Below, piece after piece: positions 1 to 6,283 of a DNA stretch of 6,829 nt. The position numbers were made by a program, and so were the translations under genes. The notes below the pieces were generated by a model, which had not been told where the DNA came from, made no database searches, and was given only the letters and a program-made list of their open reading frames with translations. Positions within the stretch are counted from its first letter, which is position 1. Each line of letters opens with the position of its first letter. Location: the NCBI GenBank assembly GCA_003556955.1, contig PWQB01000550.1, positions 1-6,829 on the forward strand. Reading direction: 5' to 3'. This DNA is from Nostocaceae cyanobacterium CSSed10_463m (GTDB lineage: Bacteria; Cyanobacteriota; Cyanobacteriia; Cyanobacteriales; Nostocaceae).

Positions 1-188
1 AAATATACAACTCCTGCACCTGCATTTTCTGGTGGAAGAAATACCCCATCTATTTCAAATTTTGGTTCCTTGACAGCTACTGAATCAAATCGATAGGCAT
101 CTGCATTTTCTGGGGGATTTGTCAACAATTCAAATAACAGGCTAGGAGATTGTTGAAATAATTTATAAAAAATCGAATCACGACGCAT
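1..188 (-). CDS. Rpn/DUF2887-type PD-(D/E)XK nuclease, N-terminal part (runs off left edge)
   Basis: An open minus-strand frame starts at the ATG complementary to 186-188 and is still open at base 1 (62 complete codons). The protein starts MRRDSIFYKLFQQSPSLLFE and continues through NPPENADAYRFDSVAVKEP and FEIDGVFLPP. This is the N-terminal pattern of the cyanobacterial DUF2887/Rpn family, annotated as recombination-promoting nucleases or putative transposases: a DSIFY-LF opening, a 'YRFDSV-vK' strand and 'F-IDGVF'. The Asp of IDGVF (residue 47) would be the first catalytic acid of the PD-(D/E)XK fold. The usual downstream 'EVQFQ' motif lies outside the window, so catalytic competence cannot be judged. 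Members usually run to about 250-300 residues. Only 25 bp separate it from the cyclase stop codon on the same strand, so co-transcription is possible, but I see no clear Shine-Dalgarno sequence. The family call is from memory of its consensus and is fairly secure. Confidence 0.8.
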   Translation of the reverse strand, partial: MRRDSIFYKLFQQSPSLLFELLTNPPENADAYRFDSVAVKEPKFEIDGVFLPPENAGAGVVY

Positions 189-213
189 AATTTCAAAATT
201 ATTTGGCTAGGAT

Positions 214-1842
214 TTAAACTTTTTGAGTTATTGTTTTTGTCTGATAAATCTTGACTAATCTATCAATACCTTTAAAACGATAATGCCCCATTTCTTGAAA
301 ATCTGATGGTTGTGAAAGCATAAAATAAGTGGCTTCAGTAATCACACATTTACCGGGAGGACAAACTGCTTCCATACGAGCTGCAAGATTAATTGCTGCC
401 CCTAATGCTGTATAATCTACCCTTTGAGAACTACCAACATCCCCCACCACAGCTTTACCACTGTTCACGGCAATACGTAGCTGTAGAGGTTCTTGCCAAA
501 AACCACTGGCATTCAGACGTTCCAAACGAGCCAGCATTCCCTTAGCGGCAGCAGTGGCACGAGCAGCGTGATCTTTTTGGGGTTCTGGTGCGCCAAAAAA
601 CGCCATAATACAATCGCCAATGTATTTATCTAAAGTGCCACCATAGGTAAACACTTCTTGCAACATCTCTTCAAATAAATTATTCAATAATTGCGCGATC
701 GCAGTTGGTTTTAACCGTTCTGAAATTGCCGTAAACCCAACTAAATCTGCAAATATAACACTGATTTCACTTTCTGCGGGTGCTAAACGACCATCAGGTA
801 AACCACCTACAGCAATTAACTGCTGTACAACAGCTGGCGAATGATAACGCTCTAATCGATGACGAATCACCTCTTCAGTTTTTAATTTCTCTGCCAATAG
901 CCAACGTTGCACACTAGAAGCCACCAGGTTTGCTAAAGCTGAGAAAAAGCTCAGTTCTTCCTCCCCTTCAGTCGCCCAATGGGAAGACGAAAGATGAGCA
1001 TCGGCATAAAGAACACCCACAACTTTATTTTCATCCCACAAAGGTACAGCCATAGCGCTACGAATGCCTTTCACCAAAATGCTGTATTCTCCCGAAAAGC
1101 GTTCATCTGTATGGGTATCAGCAGTTTGAAGGGCAACTTTTTCGTCAAATACTTTTTGGCAGATACTGCGACTAATCCAGTCGCCATCACCTGCTAAATA
1201 TTTTTGTTGGTCTATGTCTCTGACAGCAGCATTCACTAACTTTAATTGACCAGACCCATTGACATCAATTAATAATGCCAAGCGGTCAATGCTATCGAGG
1301 TAACGAAAAACAACTTGTTGCACTTGAGAGAAAATCTCTTGTATGGATGCTGCTGCACAGAGATTTTTGGCTATATCTACCAAGTCTTTGAGGCGGGCAA
1401 TGGTTCTGTCTTTATTGCTACTTTCCCCCTCTGGGCTATCAGCTTCTATCCATTGCTGTTGTAGTTGCTTGACATTGTGAAAAATTGTTCGTGGCTGAGA
1501 AGTTGTTGCTGCTACAGTTTGCTGATTTCTACAATGTGTAATTGTATTAGTAAATAGGACTTCCATACTTGCATTTCCCAGCAGAATGATATCACCATGC
1601 TGTAATTCTTGGATATGGCTAATCAGATTTTGATTCACCTGCGTCCCGTTTTTGCTGCCTAAATCCTCAATAGTCCACACGCCATTTATAGTTTTTACGA
1701 GTTGGGCGTGTTTCCGGGAAACTCCGCCAAAAGGTAAGTACAAGTCACATTCAGGCAAACGCCCAATTGTGAATTTGTCTTGGTTCACGGTTAACTCTCT
1801 TTCCGTTTCTCCCTGTTGTATGCGTAATGTGATTTCAGTCAT
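214..1842 (-). CDS. FHA-GAF class III adenylate cyclase
   Basis: A soluble 542-residue signalling enzyme predicted to make cAMP from ATP. Residues 1-100 form an FHA phosphothreonine-binding domain (GR at 27-28, SRKHA at 42-46, GSKNGT at 62-67). Residues about 165-315 form a GAF sensor domain (...VPLWDENKVVGVLYAD). A helical linker with RLERYHSPAVVQQL (329-342) leads to the cyclase homology domain (about 355-535). Both metal-binding aspartates are present (D366 in FADLVGF, D410 in KYIGD). So are the adenine-specifying Lys (K406) and the transition-state Asn/Arg pair (N485, R489). T478 occupies the position that is Asp in class IIIa enzymes, which marks class IIIb, the group that includes bicarbonate-responsive cyanobacterial CyaB1. 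No membrane segments or signal peptide are visible. FHA-bearing cyclases are known from Anabaena (CyaD type), but I cannot assign orthology. The start is the first ATG that includes the whole FHA domain; the nearest AGGA lies about 20 nt upstream, too far for a good Shine-Dalgarno site. Confidence 0.95.
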   Translation of the reverse strand: MTEITLRIQQGETERELTVNQDKFTIGRLPECDLYLPFGGVSRKHAQLVKTINGVWTIEDLGSKNGTQVNQNLISHIQELQHGDIILLGNASMEVLFTNTITHCRNQQTVAATTSQPRTIFHNVKQLQQQWIEADSPEGESSNKDRTIARLKDLVDIAKNLCAAASIQEIFSQVQQVVFRYLDSIDRLALLIDVNGSGQLKLVNAAVRDIDQQKYLAGDGDWISRSICQKVFDEKVALQTADTHTDERFSGEYSILVKGIRSAMAVPLWDENKVVGVLYADAHLSSSHWATEGEEELSFFSALANLVASSVQRWLLAEKLKTEEVIRHRLERYHSPAVVQQLIAVGGLPDGRLAPAESEISVIFADLVGFTAISERLKPTAIAQLLNNLFEEMLQEVFTYGGTLDKYIGDCIMAFFGAPEPQKDHAARATAAAKGMLARLERLNASGFWQEPLQLRIAVNSGKAVVGDVGSSQRVDYTALGAAINLAARMEAVCPPGKCVITEATYFMLSQPSDFQEMGHYRFKGIDRLVKIYQTKTITQKV

Positions 1843-2170
1843 AAGTGTGATGTGTCTATCCTGGAAGCTGGGAACGCAAGTATCTTCAATATAAAGAATA
1901 CCCAGGCTAAATCCTTTATCTTCTCTTTATGACACTGTTAATGGCTTTAAGACAACTTGCCTGTATTAATTGTGACTTTTTTAGGCTTACGTACAGATGA
2001 AGTCACCGAGTATAGCATTTTGGTTGTAACTACGATGCGATCGCCTACCATATACTGAGGTAAGTTTGCTCAAAACTCAACAGTAAAAACCATAGACTAT
2101 GATGATTATGGCATTGCTGAAACCAAGTATGAATTTACATTCATCTGCGTTTATCAGCAATTCAAAACGT
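1843..2170. other. Intergenic region between divergent cyclase and mazEF transcription units
   Basis: I find no convincing gene here. The stretch must hold the cyclase promoter, read leftwards. Weak candidates on the minus strand are a TATATT near 1890-1895 and a TTGTCT/CATAAA-like pair further upstream, neither with a good partner hexamer. A HIP1 octamer GCGATCGC lies at 2037-2044 and an 11-bp palindrome CATAG-A-CTATG at 2091-2101. The right end (about 2139-2157, 'cattcatctgcgtttatc') resembles another short dispersed sequence common between Nostocales genes. The region therefore becomes repeat-derived towards 2171. Confidence 0.5.
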
Positions 2171-2213
2171 AAAAAACACTCTCTGCGCCTTTGCGCCTCT
2201 GCGTGAAAAAAAT
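2171..2213. repeat. Dispersed short repeat, left copy
   Basis: A 'ctctgcgcctttgcgcct' core followed by 'ctgcgtgaaaaaaat' is of the type scattered in many intergenic regions of Nostoc and relatives (short dispersed repeats). It shares an exact 13-base block (2178-2190) and an exact 14-base block (2200-2213) with the copy downstream of secA (2933-2945 and 2957-2970), separated by a slightly different spacer. It directly follows the relic secA stop codon, just as the right copy follows the real one. Confidence 0.85.
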
Positions 2214-2214
2214 C

Positions 2215-2252
2215 TTAGCCCATCTCAGAAGTTTGCACCGTTGCTTGAGGCT
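2215..2252 (-). pseudogene. Relic of a secA 3' end (displaced or duplicated C-terminal codons)
   Basis: Read on the minus strand, the frame ending at the TAA complementary to 2215-2217 gives PQATVQTSEMG-stop. The real SecA ends [19 protein letters not shown]. The two share PQ, VQ or V-Q, a T/S position and SEM. At the DNA level 'ccatctcaga' (2220-2229 and 2981-2990) and 'ttgaggct' (2245-2252 and 3018-3025) are identical, and the length difference between them is 12 bases, which keeps frame. Upstream of the PQ codons the similarity stops and in-frame stop codons appear. The same dispersed repeat lies beyond the stop in both copies. The match is short, but several features agree in order and frame, so a common origin is likely; the direction of events is inferred. 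Confidence 0.7.
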
Positions 2253-2258
2253 TTCGAC

Positions 2259-2287
2259 TTGACTATTTTTATTTATGTAATTACAAT
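2259..2287 (+). promoter_or_regulatory. Sigma70-type promoter of mazEF
   Basis: TTGACT (2259-2264) and TACAAT (2282-2287) are separated by exactly 17 bases. Each differs from the bacterial housekeeping consensus by one base. Transcription would begin near 2294, leaving a leader of about 25 nt before the mazE ATG. The promoter lies just inside the putative left boundary of the inserted segment, so the module would bring its own promoter. Confidence 0.7.
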
Positions 2288-2290
2288 GTA
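2276..2290. promoter_or_regulatory. Candidate MazE/MazEF operator (alternating palindrome)
   Basis: TGTAATTACA (2276-2285) is a perfect 10-bp palindrome. It shares its right half with TACA-A-TGTA (2282-2290), a second palindrome around one central base. The result is three alternating half-sites TGTA/TACA/TGTA lying across the -10 box. Toxin-antitoxin modules of this class are usually repressed by their own antitoxin or complex, and the E. coli mazEF operator is also described as an alternating palindrome. That this one is bound by MazE is inference from position and symmetry. Confidence 0.5.
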
Positions 2291-2318
2291 GATACTAGCC
2301 TATTCTCTATAAAATAAA

Positions 2319-2579
2319 ATGGGTAAAGCCATTAAAACCCGAATAGTAAAAATCGGTAATTCCCAAGGACTTCGTATACCTAAAACCCTATTAGAACAAA
2401 GCGGTATTAACTCAGAAGTAGAAATTGAAGTTCATGGCAATCATCTGATTATTCGCCCAATTGAACAAGCAAGGGCGAATTGGGACAAAGCATTTGCCGC
2501 AATGGCAGAAAAACACGATGATGTTCTATTAGATGATATCAATACAACAGAATGGGATCAGCTTGAATGGGAATGGTAG
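2319..2579 (+). CDS. mazE: MazE-type antitoxin (AbrB/MazE/SpoVT fold)
   Basis: An 86-residue protein expected to neutralise the MazF toxin encoded immediately downstream and to repress its own promoter. Residues 1-50 fit the swapped-hairpin DNA-binding domain: KTRIVKIGNSQGLRIPKTLL (6-25), then an acidic strand EVEIEVHGNHLIIRPI (33-48). The GNSQG-RIPK signature is characteristic of MazE proteins. The C-terminal part (about 50-86) is acidic and tryptophan-rich (DDVLLDDINTTEWDQLEWEW, 67-86). This is typical of the flexible tail by which such antitoxins cover the toxin's RNA-binding groove. The last 13 bases overlap the mazF frame if mazF starts at its first ATG, indicating translational coupling. 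No good Shine-Dalgarno sequence precedes the ATG; only an A/T-rich leader is visible. The gene appears intact. Confidence 0.92.
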   Translation: MGKAIKTRIVKIGNSQGLRIPKTLLEQSGINSEVEIEVHGNHLIIRPIEQARANWDKAFAAMAEKHDDVLLDDINTTEWDQLEWEW

Positions 2580-2896
2580 TCAACCGATTTGATGTTTTCC
2601 TAGTTAACCTTGATCCTACCATTGGGAGTGAAATTCAAAAAACACGCCCCTGTTTAGTAATTTCACCAAACGAGATCAACCACCATATTGCCACCGTCAT
2701 TGTTGCCCCAATGACCACAAAAGGACAAACATATCCTACAAGGGTAACTTGTCAATTTCAAGGACAAAATGGACAAATTGTACTTGACCAAATTCGTACA
2801 GTAGATAAAACTCGATTAGTCAAATTGCTTGGTCAAATTAGTGTAGAAGAACAAAAAATAGTTCTTGATATCTTAGCCCAAATGTTTGCGGAATAA
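2567..2896 (+). CDS. mazF: MazF/PemK-family endoribonuclease toxin
   Basis: A 109-residue toxin of the CcdB/MazF fold that, in characterised relatives, cuts single-stranded RNA at short sequences and stops growth when the antitoxin is lost. Visible hallmarks are the N-terminal strand FDVFLVNLDPTIGSEIQKTR (8-27) with the conserved Glu22 and Arg27 of the 'GsE-Q-k-RP' motif, RPCLVIS (27-33), VIVAPMTTK (44-52) with the conserved Thr, and LDQIRTVDKTRLVKLLG (73-89). Length is normal for the family and no key region is missing, so an active toxin is likely. The frame overlaps mazE; a second ATG two codons in (2573) would shorten the overlap to 7 bp and cannot be excluded. It is convergent with secA, 79 bp away. 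No T-run terminator for mazF in its own direction is visible. The cleavage sequence cannot be predicted from this. Confidence 0.94.
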   Translation: MGMVVNRFDVFLVNLDPTIGSEIQKTRPCLVISPNEINHHIATVIVAPMTTKGQTYPTRVTCQFQGQNGQIVLDQIRTVDKTRLVKLLGQISVEEQKIVLDILAQMFAE

Positions 2897-2913
2897 TTAA
2901 CCTAATTCACCAT

Positions 2914-2944
2914 AAAAAAAGACGCAGAAAAAACTCTCTGCGCC
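2914..2944 (-). terminator. Rho-independent terminator of secA
   Basis: On the minus strand the sequence reads GGCGCAGA, an 8-base loop GAGTTTTT, then TCTGCGTC followed immediately by seven T residues. This is an 8-bp stem with one G-U pair and a U-run, a textbook intrinsic terminator, about 30 bases beyond the secA stop codon. One arm of the stem is the 'tctgcgcc' core of the dispersed repeat. The opposite strand has only A after the stem, so it should not stop mazF transcription efficiently. Confidence 0.75.
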
Positions 2945-2970
2945 TGGTGCATCTGGTGCGTGAAAAAAAT
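2933..2970. repeat. Dispersed short repeat, right copy
   Basis: A second copy of the 'ctctgcgcct...gcgtgaaaaaaat' repeat, directly after the secA stop codon. It matches the left copy in two exact blocks (13 and 14 bases) with a divergent middle ('ggtgcatctgg' here). Bases 2937-2944 also form one arm of the secA terminator. It lies inside the proposed inserted segment. Confidence 0.85.
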
Positions 2971-2975
2971 ATTCC

Positions 2976-5771
2976 TTAAACCATCTCAGATGATGGCTGT
3001 GCTACAGGAGCCGACGGTTGAGGCTGGAACATAAACAACGAGTAAACCACATCGCGCCGGATATTGACCATCATATCCAAGAACAATTCATAGCCCTCGC
3101 TCTTATACTCAATCAACGGGTCTTTCTGCCCATAACCACGCAAACCTACAGATTCACGCAAAGCATCCATTTGTTGCAGGTGTTCCCGCCACAGAGTATC
3201 AATGCGCTGCAAAATAAAGAACCTTTCAGCTTGTCGCATCAGTCCCGGTTGAATTTGGTCAATCTGCGCTTCTTTGAGGTCGTAAGCAATTCGCACTTGT
3301 TCGTGGAGAAATGCCTTAATCTCGCTCACGCTCATGTCTTCTAATTGACTTGATTCCATGTCAGCTAGTAGATAGACAAATTCCTTGACTTTCTCCACCA
3401 ACTTTTCTAACTCCCACTCTTCGGAGGGTAAGTCTGGATTGATGTAGAAATCAACGATTTCATCCATCGTTTTTTCAGCGTACTTGATCACCTGTTCTTT
3501 TAAGTCTTGACCTTCTAGAACTCTACGACGTTCATCATAAATAGCGCGACGTTGGTTATTCATTACCTCGTCGTACTCAAATACCTGTTTACGGATATCG
3601 TAGTAATAGGTTTCAACTTTTTTCTGTGCGCCTTCCAAACTACGAGTCAGCATCCCGGATTCAATGGGCATATCTTCCTCTACTTGGAAAGCATTCATTA
3701 ATCCAGCGACGCGATCGCCTCCAAAAATCCGCAGTAAGTTATCTTCTAAACTGAGGAAGAATCTTGTCGAACCGGGGTCTCCTTGTCGTCCCGCCCGTCC
3801 CCGCAATTGGTTATCAATCCGCCGTGATTCGTGGCGTTCTGTACCAATAACGTGCAAACCACCTAACTTAATTACCTCATTGTGTTCAGTTTCAGTGAAT
3901 TGTTCGTATTCTTCTTTCACACGGTTGTACGCTTCTCGTAACCGCAGAATTACAGGGTCATCAATGGGAGCTTTTTCTGCTGCTACAGCTACCTTATCTT
4001 CAGCTTCCAGTTCCGGTAAACTACGTTCACCATACTCCCGCACAGCCACTTCTACAGCATCTTTTAATAACTGTTCAGTTTCTTTTGTCAATTCAGTGGG
4101 GAAAATTTCTGGTGAAGCTCGCCAAGTTTTAACTTTCTTCCCAGGAACAAAACCTTGACCACCACCGTGTCCTGTGGGCAAGCCAGAAGCTTTTTGAACA
4201 CCAAAAACATCTTCATCTTCTGGCATGACAATTCGCGGCATAAAGTATTCCCGCAGCTTCAGACGTGCCATGTATTCGGAGTTACCACCCAGGATGATAT
4301 CTGTACCCCGACCAGCCATGTTAGTAGCAATGGTTACGGCTCCTCTACGTCCGGCTTGGGCGACAATTTCGGCTTCCCGTTCCACGTTTTCTGGTCGAGC
4401 GTTGAGCAGTTCATGGGGAATCTCCATCTGCTTGAGCAGCTGACTGAGATATTCTGATTTTTCTACACTAGTTGTTCCTACTAAGACTGGTCTGCCCAGT
4501 TCGTGCATTTCGGCACATTCCCCGGCGATCGCCCGCCATTTACCAGGCTCGGTTTTAAACACCATATCCGGCAAGTCTTGGCGTTTCCTGACTCTATTGG
4601 TGGGAATTACAGTAACTTCTAATTTGTAGATTTTTTCAAATTCTGGTTCTTCAGTTTTTGCTGTTCCTGTCATCCCACCTAACTTGGGATAAAGCAAGAA
4701 TAAATTTTGATAAGTAATTGTTGCCAGAGTTTGAGTTTCTGGTTGAATATCTACGTGTTCTTTCGCTTCAATTGCTTGGTGCAGACCATCACTCCAACGC
4801 CTTCCAGGTAACACCCGTCCAGTAAATTCATCAACAATTACTACTTCCTTATTACCAACGATGTAGTGCTTGTCCTTGAGGAAAAGTTCCTTGGCTTTAA
4901 TAGCATTGAACATGAAATGCGCCCAAGGATCTTCCGGGTCAAATAAATCTGTAACTCCCAAAAGATTTTCTGATTCCGCGAAACCTTCATCAGTTAACAG
5001 CACATTCCGAGCTTTTTCATCGACCTCGTAATGCTCATCCTTTTGCAGTCTGAAAGCAATCTCAGCAGCGCGTAAATATTTTTCAGTAGGTCTTTCTACC
5101 TGCCCAGAAATAATTAGCGGTGTCCGCGCCTCATCAACTAAAATCGAGTCTACTTCATCAATTACACAATAATTAAACGGGCGTTGTACCACATCAGCCA
5201 TCGATGTGGCCATATTGTCCCGCAGGTAGTCAAAACCGATCTCACTGTTGGTGACATAAGTGATATCGCACGCATAGTTTTTCTGGCGTTCACTGGGAAT
5301 CATGCTCGACTGAATTAGTCCCACACTCAATCCCAGAAACCGATGCACCTGTCCCATCCATTCAGCATCCCGACGAGCCAGGTAATCGTTAACTGTAATT
5401 ACGTGAACACCTTTACCACTCAGAGCATTTAAATAACTTGGCAAAGTAGCCACCAGAGTTTTACCTTCCCCGGTTTTCATTTCCGCAATTTGTCCAGAGT
5501 GTAGGATCACACCGCCCAACATCTGGACATCAAAATGTCGCAATCCCAAGACTCGCCGTCCAGCTTCTCTGACCACAGCAAAGGCTTCTGGGAGAATATC
5601 ATCCAGGGTTTCGCCCTTGGCAAGTCGCTCTTTAAATTCTCCGGTTTTGCCTTTTAACTCCTCATCGGAAAGGGCTGCAATGTCTTCCTCTAAGAGGTTA
5701 ATTTCACTAATGTAAGGTTGGTATTTTTTAAGCTTACGAGCGTTGGGATCGCCCAACAAAAGTTTTAGCAT
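2976..5771 (-). CDS. secA: SecA, preprotein translocase ATPase
   Basis: The motor ATPase that drives unfolded preproteins through SecYEG in the plasma and thylakoid membranes. The 931-residue protein has Walker A MKTGEGKT (98-105), the DEVD box (205-208), the preprotein cross-linking domain (about 220-370), NMAGRGTDI (484-492) and the arginine-finger region [19 protein letters not shown] (647-665). The helical scaffold and two-helix finger follow ([20 protein letters not shown], 850-869). About 110 residues more than in E. coli SecA lie between GTDIILGG and GGLHVIG (roughly 500-636); I recall such an insertion from cyanobacterial and plastid SecA. The C-terminus is Pro/Gln-rich and lacks the Cys-Cys-Cys-His zinc module that binds SecB, consistent with cyanobacteria lacking SecB. 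The start is chosen because [18 protein letters not shown] is the family's usual opening. No Shine-Dalgarno sequence is evident. The last codons lie within the putative inserted segment and may have been exchanged. Confidence 0.98.
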   Translation of the reverse strand: MLKLLLGDPNARKLKKYQPYISEINLLEEDIAALSDEELKGKTGEFKERLAKGETLDDILPEAFAVVREAGRRVLGLRHFDVQMLGGVILHSGQIAEMKTGEGKTLVATLPSYLNALSGKGVHVITVNDYLARRDAEWMGQVHRFLGLSVGLIQSSMIPSERQKNYACDITYVTNSEIGFDYLRDNMATSMADVVQRPFNYCVIDEVDSILVDEARTPLIISGQVERPTEKYLRAAEIAFRLQKDEHYEVDEKARNVLLTDEGFAESENLLGVTDLFDPEDPWAHFMFNAIKAKELFLKDKHYIVGNKEVVIVDEFTGRVLPGRRWSDGLHQAIEAKEHVDIQPETQTLATITYQNLFLLYPKLGGMTGTAKTEEPEFEKIYKLEVTVIPTNRVRKRQDLPDMVFKTEPGKWRAIAGECAEMHELGRPVLVGTTSVEKSEYLSQLLKQMEIPHELLNARPENVEREAEIVAQAGRRGAVTIATNMAGRGTDIILGGNSEYMARLKLREYFMPRIVMPEDEDVFGVQKASGLPTGHGGGQGFVPGKKVKTWRASPEIFPTELTKETEQLLKDAVEVAVREYGERSLPELEAEDKVAVAAEKAPIDDPVILRLREAYNRVKEEYEQFTETEHNEVIKLGGLHVIGTERHESRRIDNQLRGRAGRQGDPGSTRFFLSLEDNLLRIFGGDRVAGLMNAFQVEEDMPIESGMLTRSLEGAQKKVETYYYDIRKQVFEYDEVMNNQRRAIYDERRRVLEGQDLKEQVIKYAEKTMDEIVDFYINPDLPSEEWELEKLVEKVKEFVYLLADMESSQLEDMSVSEIKAFLHEQVRIAYDLKEAQIDQIQPGLMRQAERFFILQRIDTLWREHLQQMDALRESVGLRGYGQKDPLIEYKSEGYELFLDMMVNIRRDVVYSLFMFQPQPSAPVAQPSSEMV

Positions 5772-5823
5772 GGCAGATTATGGAACTAAATCGAGGGGTA
5801 CGGTGAATAAAGTTTTTGTATTG

Positions 5824-5879
5824 ATTATAAGAATTTAACCCAGTCGAGGCATTTAGCTTGTAGATGGGTAGAAAGTCAA
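5824..5879 (-). promoter_or_regulatory. Promoter region of secA (two candidate promoters)
   Basis: On the minus strand, TTGACT (complement of 5874-5879) lies 17 bases before CTAAAT (complement of 5851-5856). This gives a good -35 with a mediocre -10. Nearer the gene is a perfect TATAAT (complement of 5824-5829) without a recognisable -35, which would give a leader of about 45 nt. Either or both may be used; the sequence alone does not decide. Confidence 0.45.
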
Positions 5880-5921
5880 AATTAACTCAAAAACCACAAA
5901 AAGTAGATCCAATCATTGAGT

Positions 5922-5960
5922 GAAGTACCCCAACTTGCCTTTGGCTGAAGTTGGGGCTTC
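5922..5960. repeat. Terminal hairpin of an IS200/IS605-type right end
   Basis: The arms ccccaactt (5928-5936) and aagttgggg (5948-5956) pair perfectly over 9 bp around an 11-base loop. After a 2-base bulge, gaag (5922-5925) pairs with cttc (5957-5960). Subterminal imperfect hairpins with 'CCCCAACTT...AAGTTGGGG' flanked by 'GAAG/CTTC' are typical of the right ends of IS200/IS605 elements in cyanobacteria, where TnpA binds single-stranded hairpins. It lies about 40 bp upstream of the secA -35 candidate. A left end is not visible here. Confidence 0.6.
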
Positions 5961-6283
5961 CAAAGTTCAGCTAGCACAAGGACGGTCTTATTCGTCTACG
6001 GAGTTTCCCGTATCATCCGCCGTTGCCACGTTGGGAACAAGTTCGGGACTAAACCCGATGATGGTCTTACACAGCGTCCACAGGCAGTCGCCCGTCTCCC
6101 ACAGGCGATAAATTGTCTTTGTGCCGTTTGGTTTTCACGGACTATGGCTGGAGTACCAACCGAGGTAATACCATAAGGTATCTTGCACTCTTGTTTTTTT
6201 GGATGCCTTTGGCAAACGGTGGGCGAGTTCATCAACGTGCAAGGACTACTTCTCTAAACACCTGGCTAACATTAAATTTGTAA
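5961..6283 (-). mobile_element. Decayed IS200/IS605-type remnant, probable tnpB tail and guide-RNA region
   Basis: The stretch between the terminal hairpin and the cytochrome stop codon has no intact gene. On the minus strand a frame (6235 to 5996) encodes ...TSVGTPAIVRENQ... and ...TACGRCVRPSSGLVPN..., ending in a stop. An ACG-x-x-VRP block near the C-terminus reminds me of the variable tail of cyanobacterial TnpB proteins. The zinc-finger cysteines and catalytic acids are missing, so at best this is a 3' remnant. Several small stems lie between it and the hairpin: tacgg/ccgta (5997-6001, 6008-6012), cggg/cccg (6044-6047, 6054-6057) and gtttccc/gggaac (6003-6009, 6033-6038). In intact elements this zone produces the guide (omega) RNA. 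The tnpB assignment is tentative; unrelated intergenic sequence remains possible. Confidence 0.42.

Larger units (their letters stand above)
2245..3025. other. Candidate inserted segment carrying mazEF plus a secA 3' end
   Basis: The two 'ttgaggct' octamers (2245-2252, 3018-3025) lie at matching codons of the relic and real secA ends and delimit about 773 bp. Between them are the mazEF promoter, mazE, mazF, the right dispersed repeat and the functional secA terminus. This is the arrangement left when an element enters the 3' end of a gene, supplies a substitute end and pushes the old end to its far side. No integrase or transposase gene is present, so homologous recombination through secA ends or repeats, or a duplication followed by insertion, are alternatives. 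The boundaries are inferred. Confidence 0.5.

Noticed and set aside
2091..2101. Palindrome CATAG-A-CTATG as an operator
   Set aside because: It is isolated, far from a recognisable promoter and short enough to occur by chance; only noted in the intergenic entry.
2102..2206. A possible 34-codon plus-strand frame starting MIMALLKPSMNL
   Set aside because: It runs through two dispersed-repeat-like stretches and stops inside the repeat (tga 2204-2206). It has no ribosome binding site and no recognisable motif, so it is very probably chance.
2171..2970. CRISPR array suggested by paired repeats
   Set aside because: Only two imperfect copies exist, about 757 bp apart, with genes between them and no regular spacers.
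3664..4457. Several plus-strand frames of 70-164 codons opposite secA
   Set aside because: They are antisense shadows of a highly conserved gene, with no homology or start signals of their own.
5772..5823. Riboswitch or SecM-like leader before secA
   Set aside because: The leader of about 45 nt has no small ORF, strong stem or known regulatory motif.
5920..6111. Plus-strand frame across the IS right end
   Set aside because: It translates the terminal hairpin and structured region; no family resemblance, and the minus strand is the coding sense for tnpB-like elements here.
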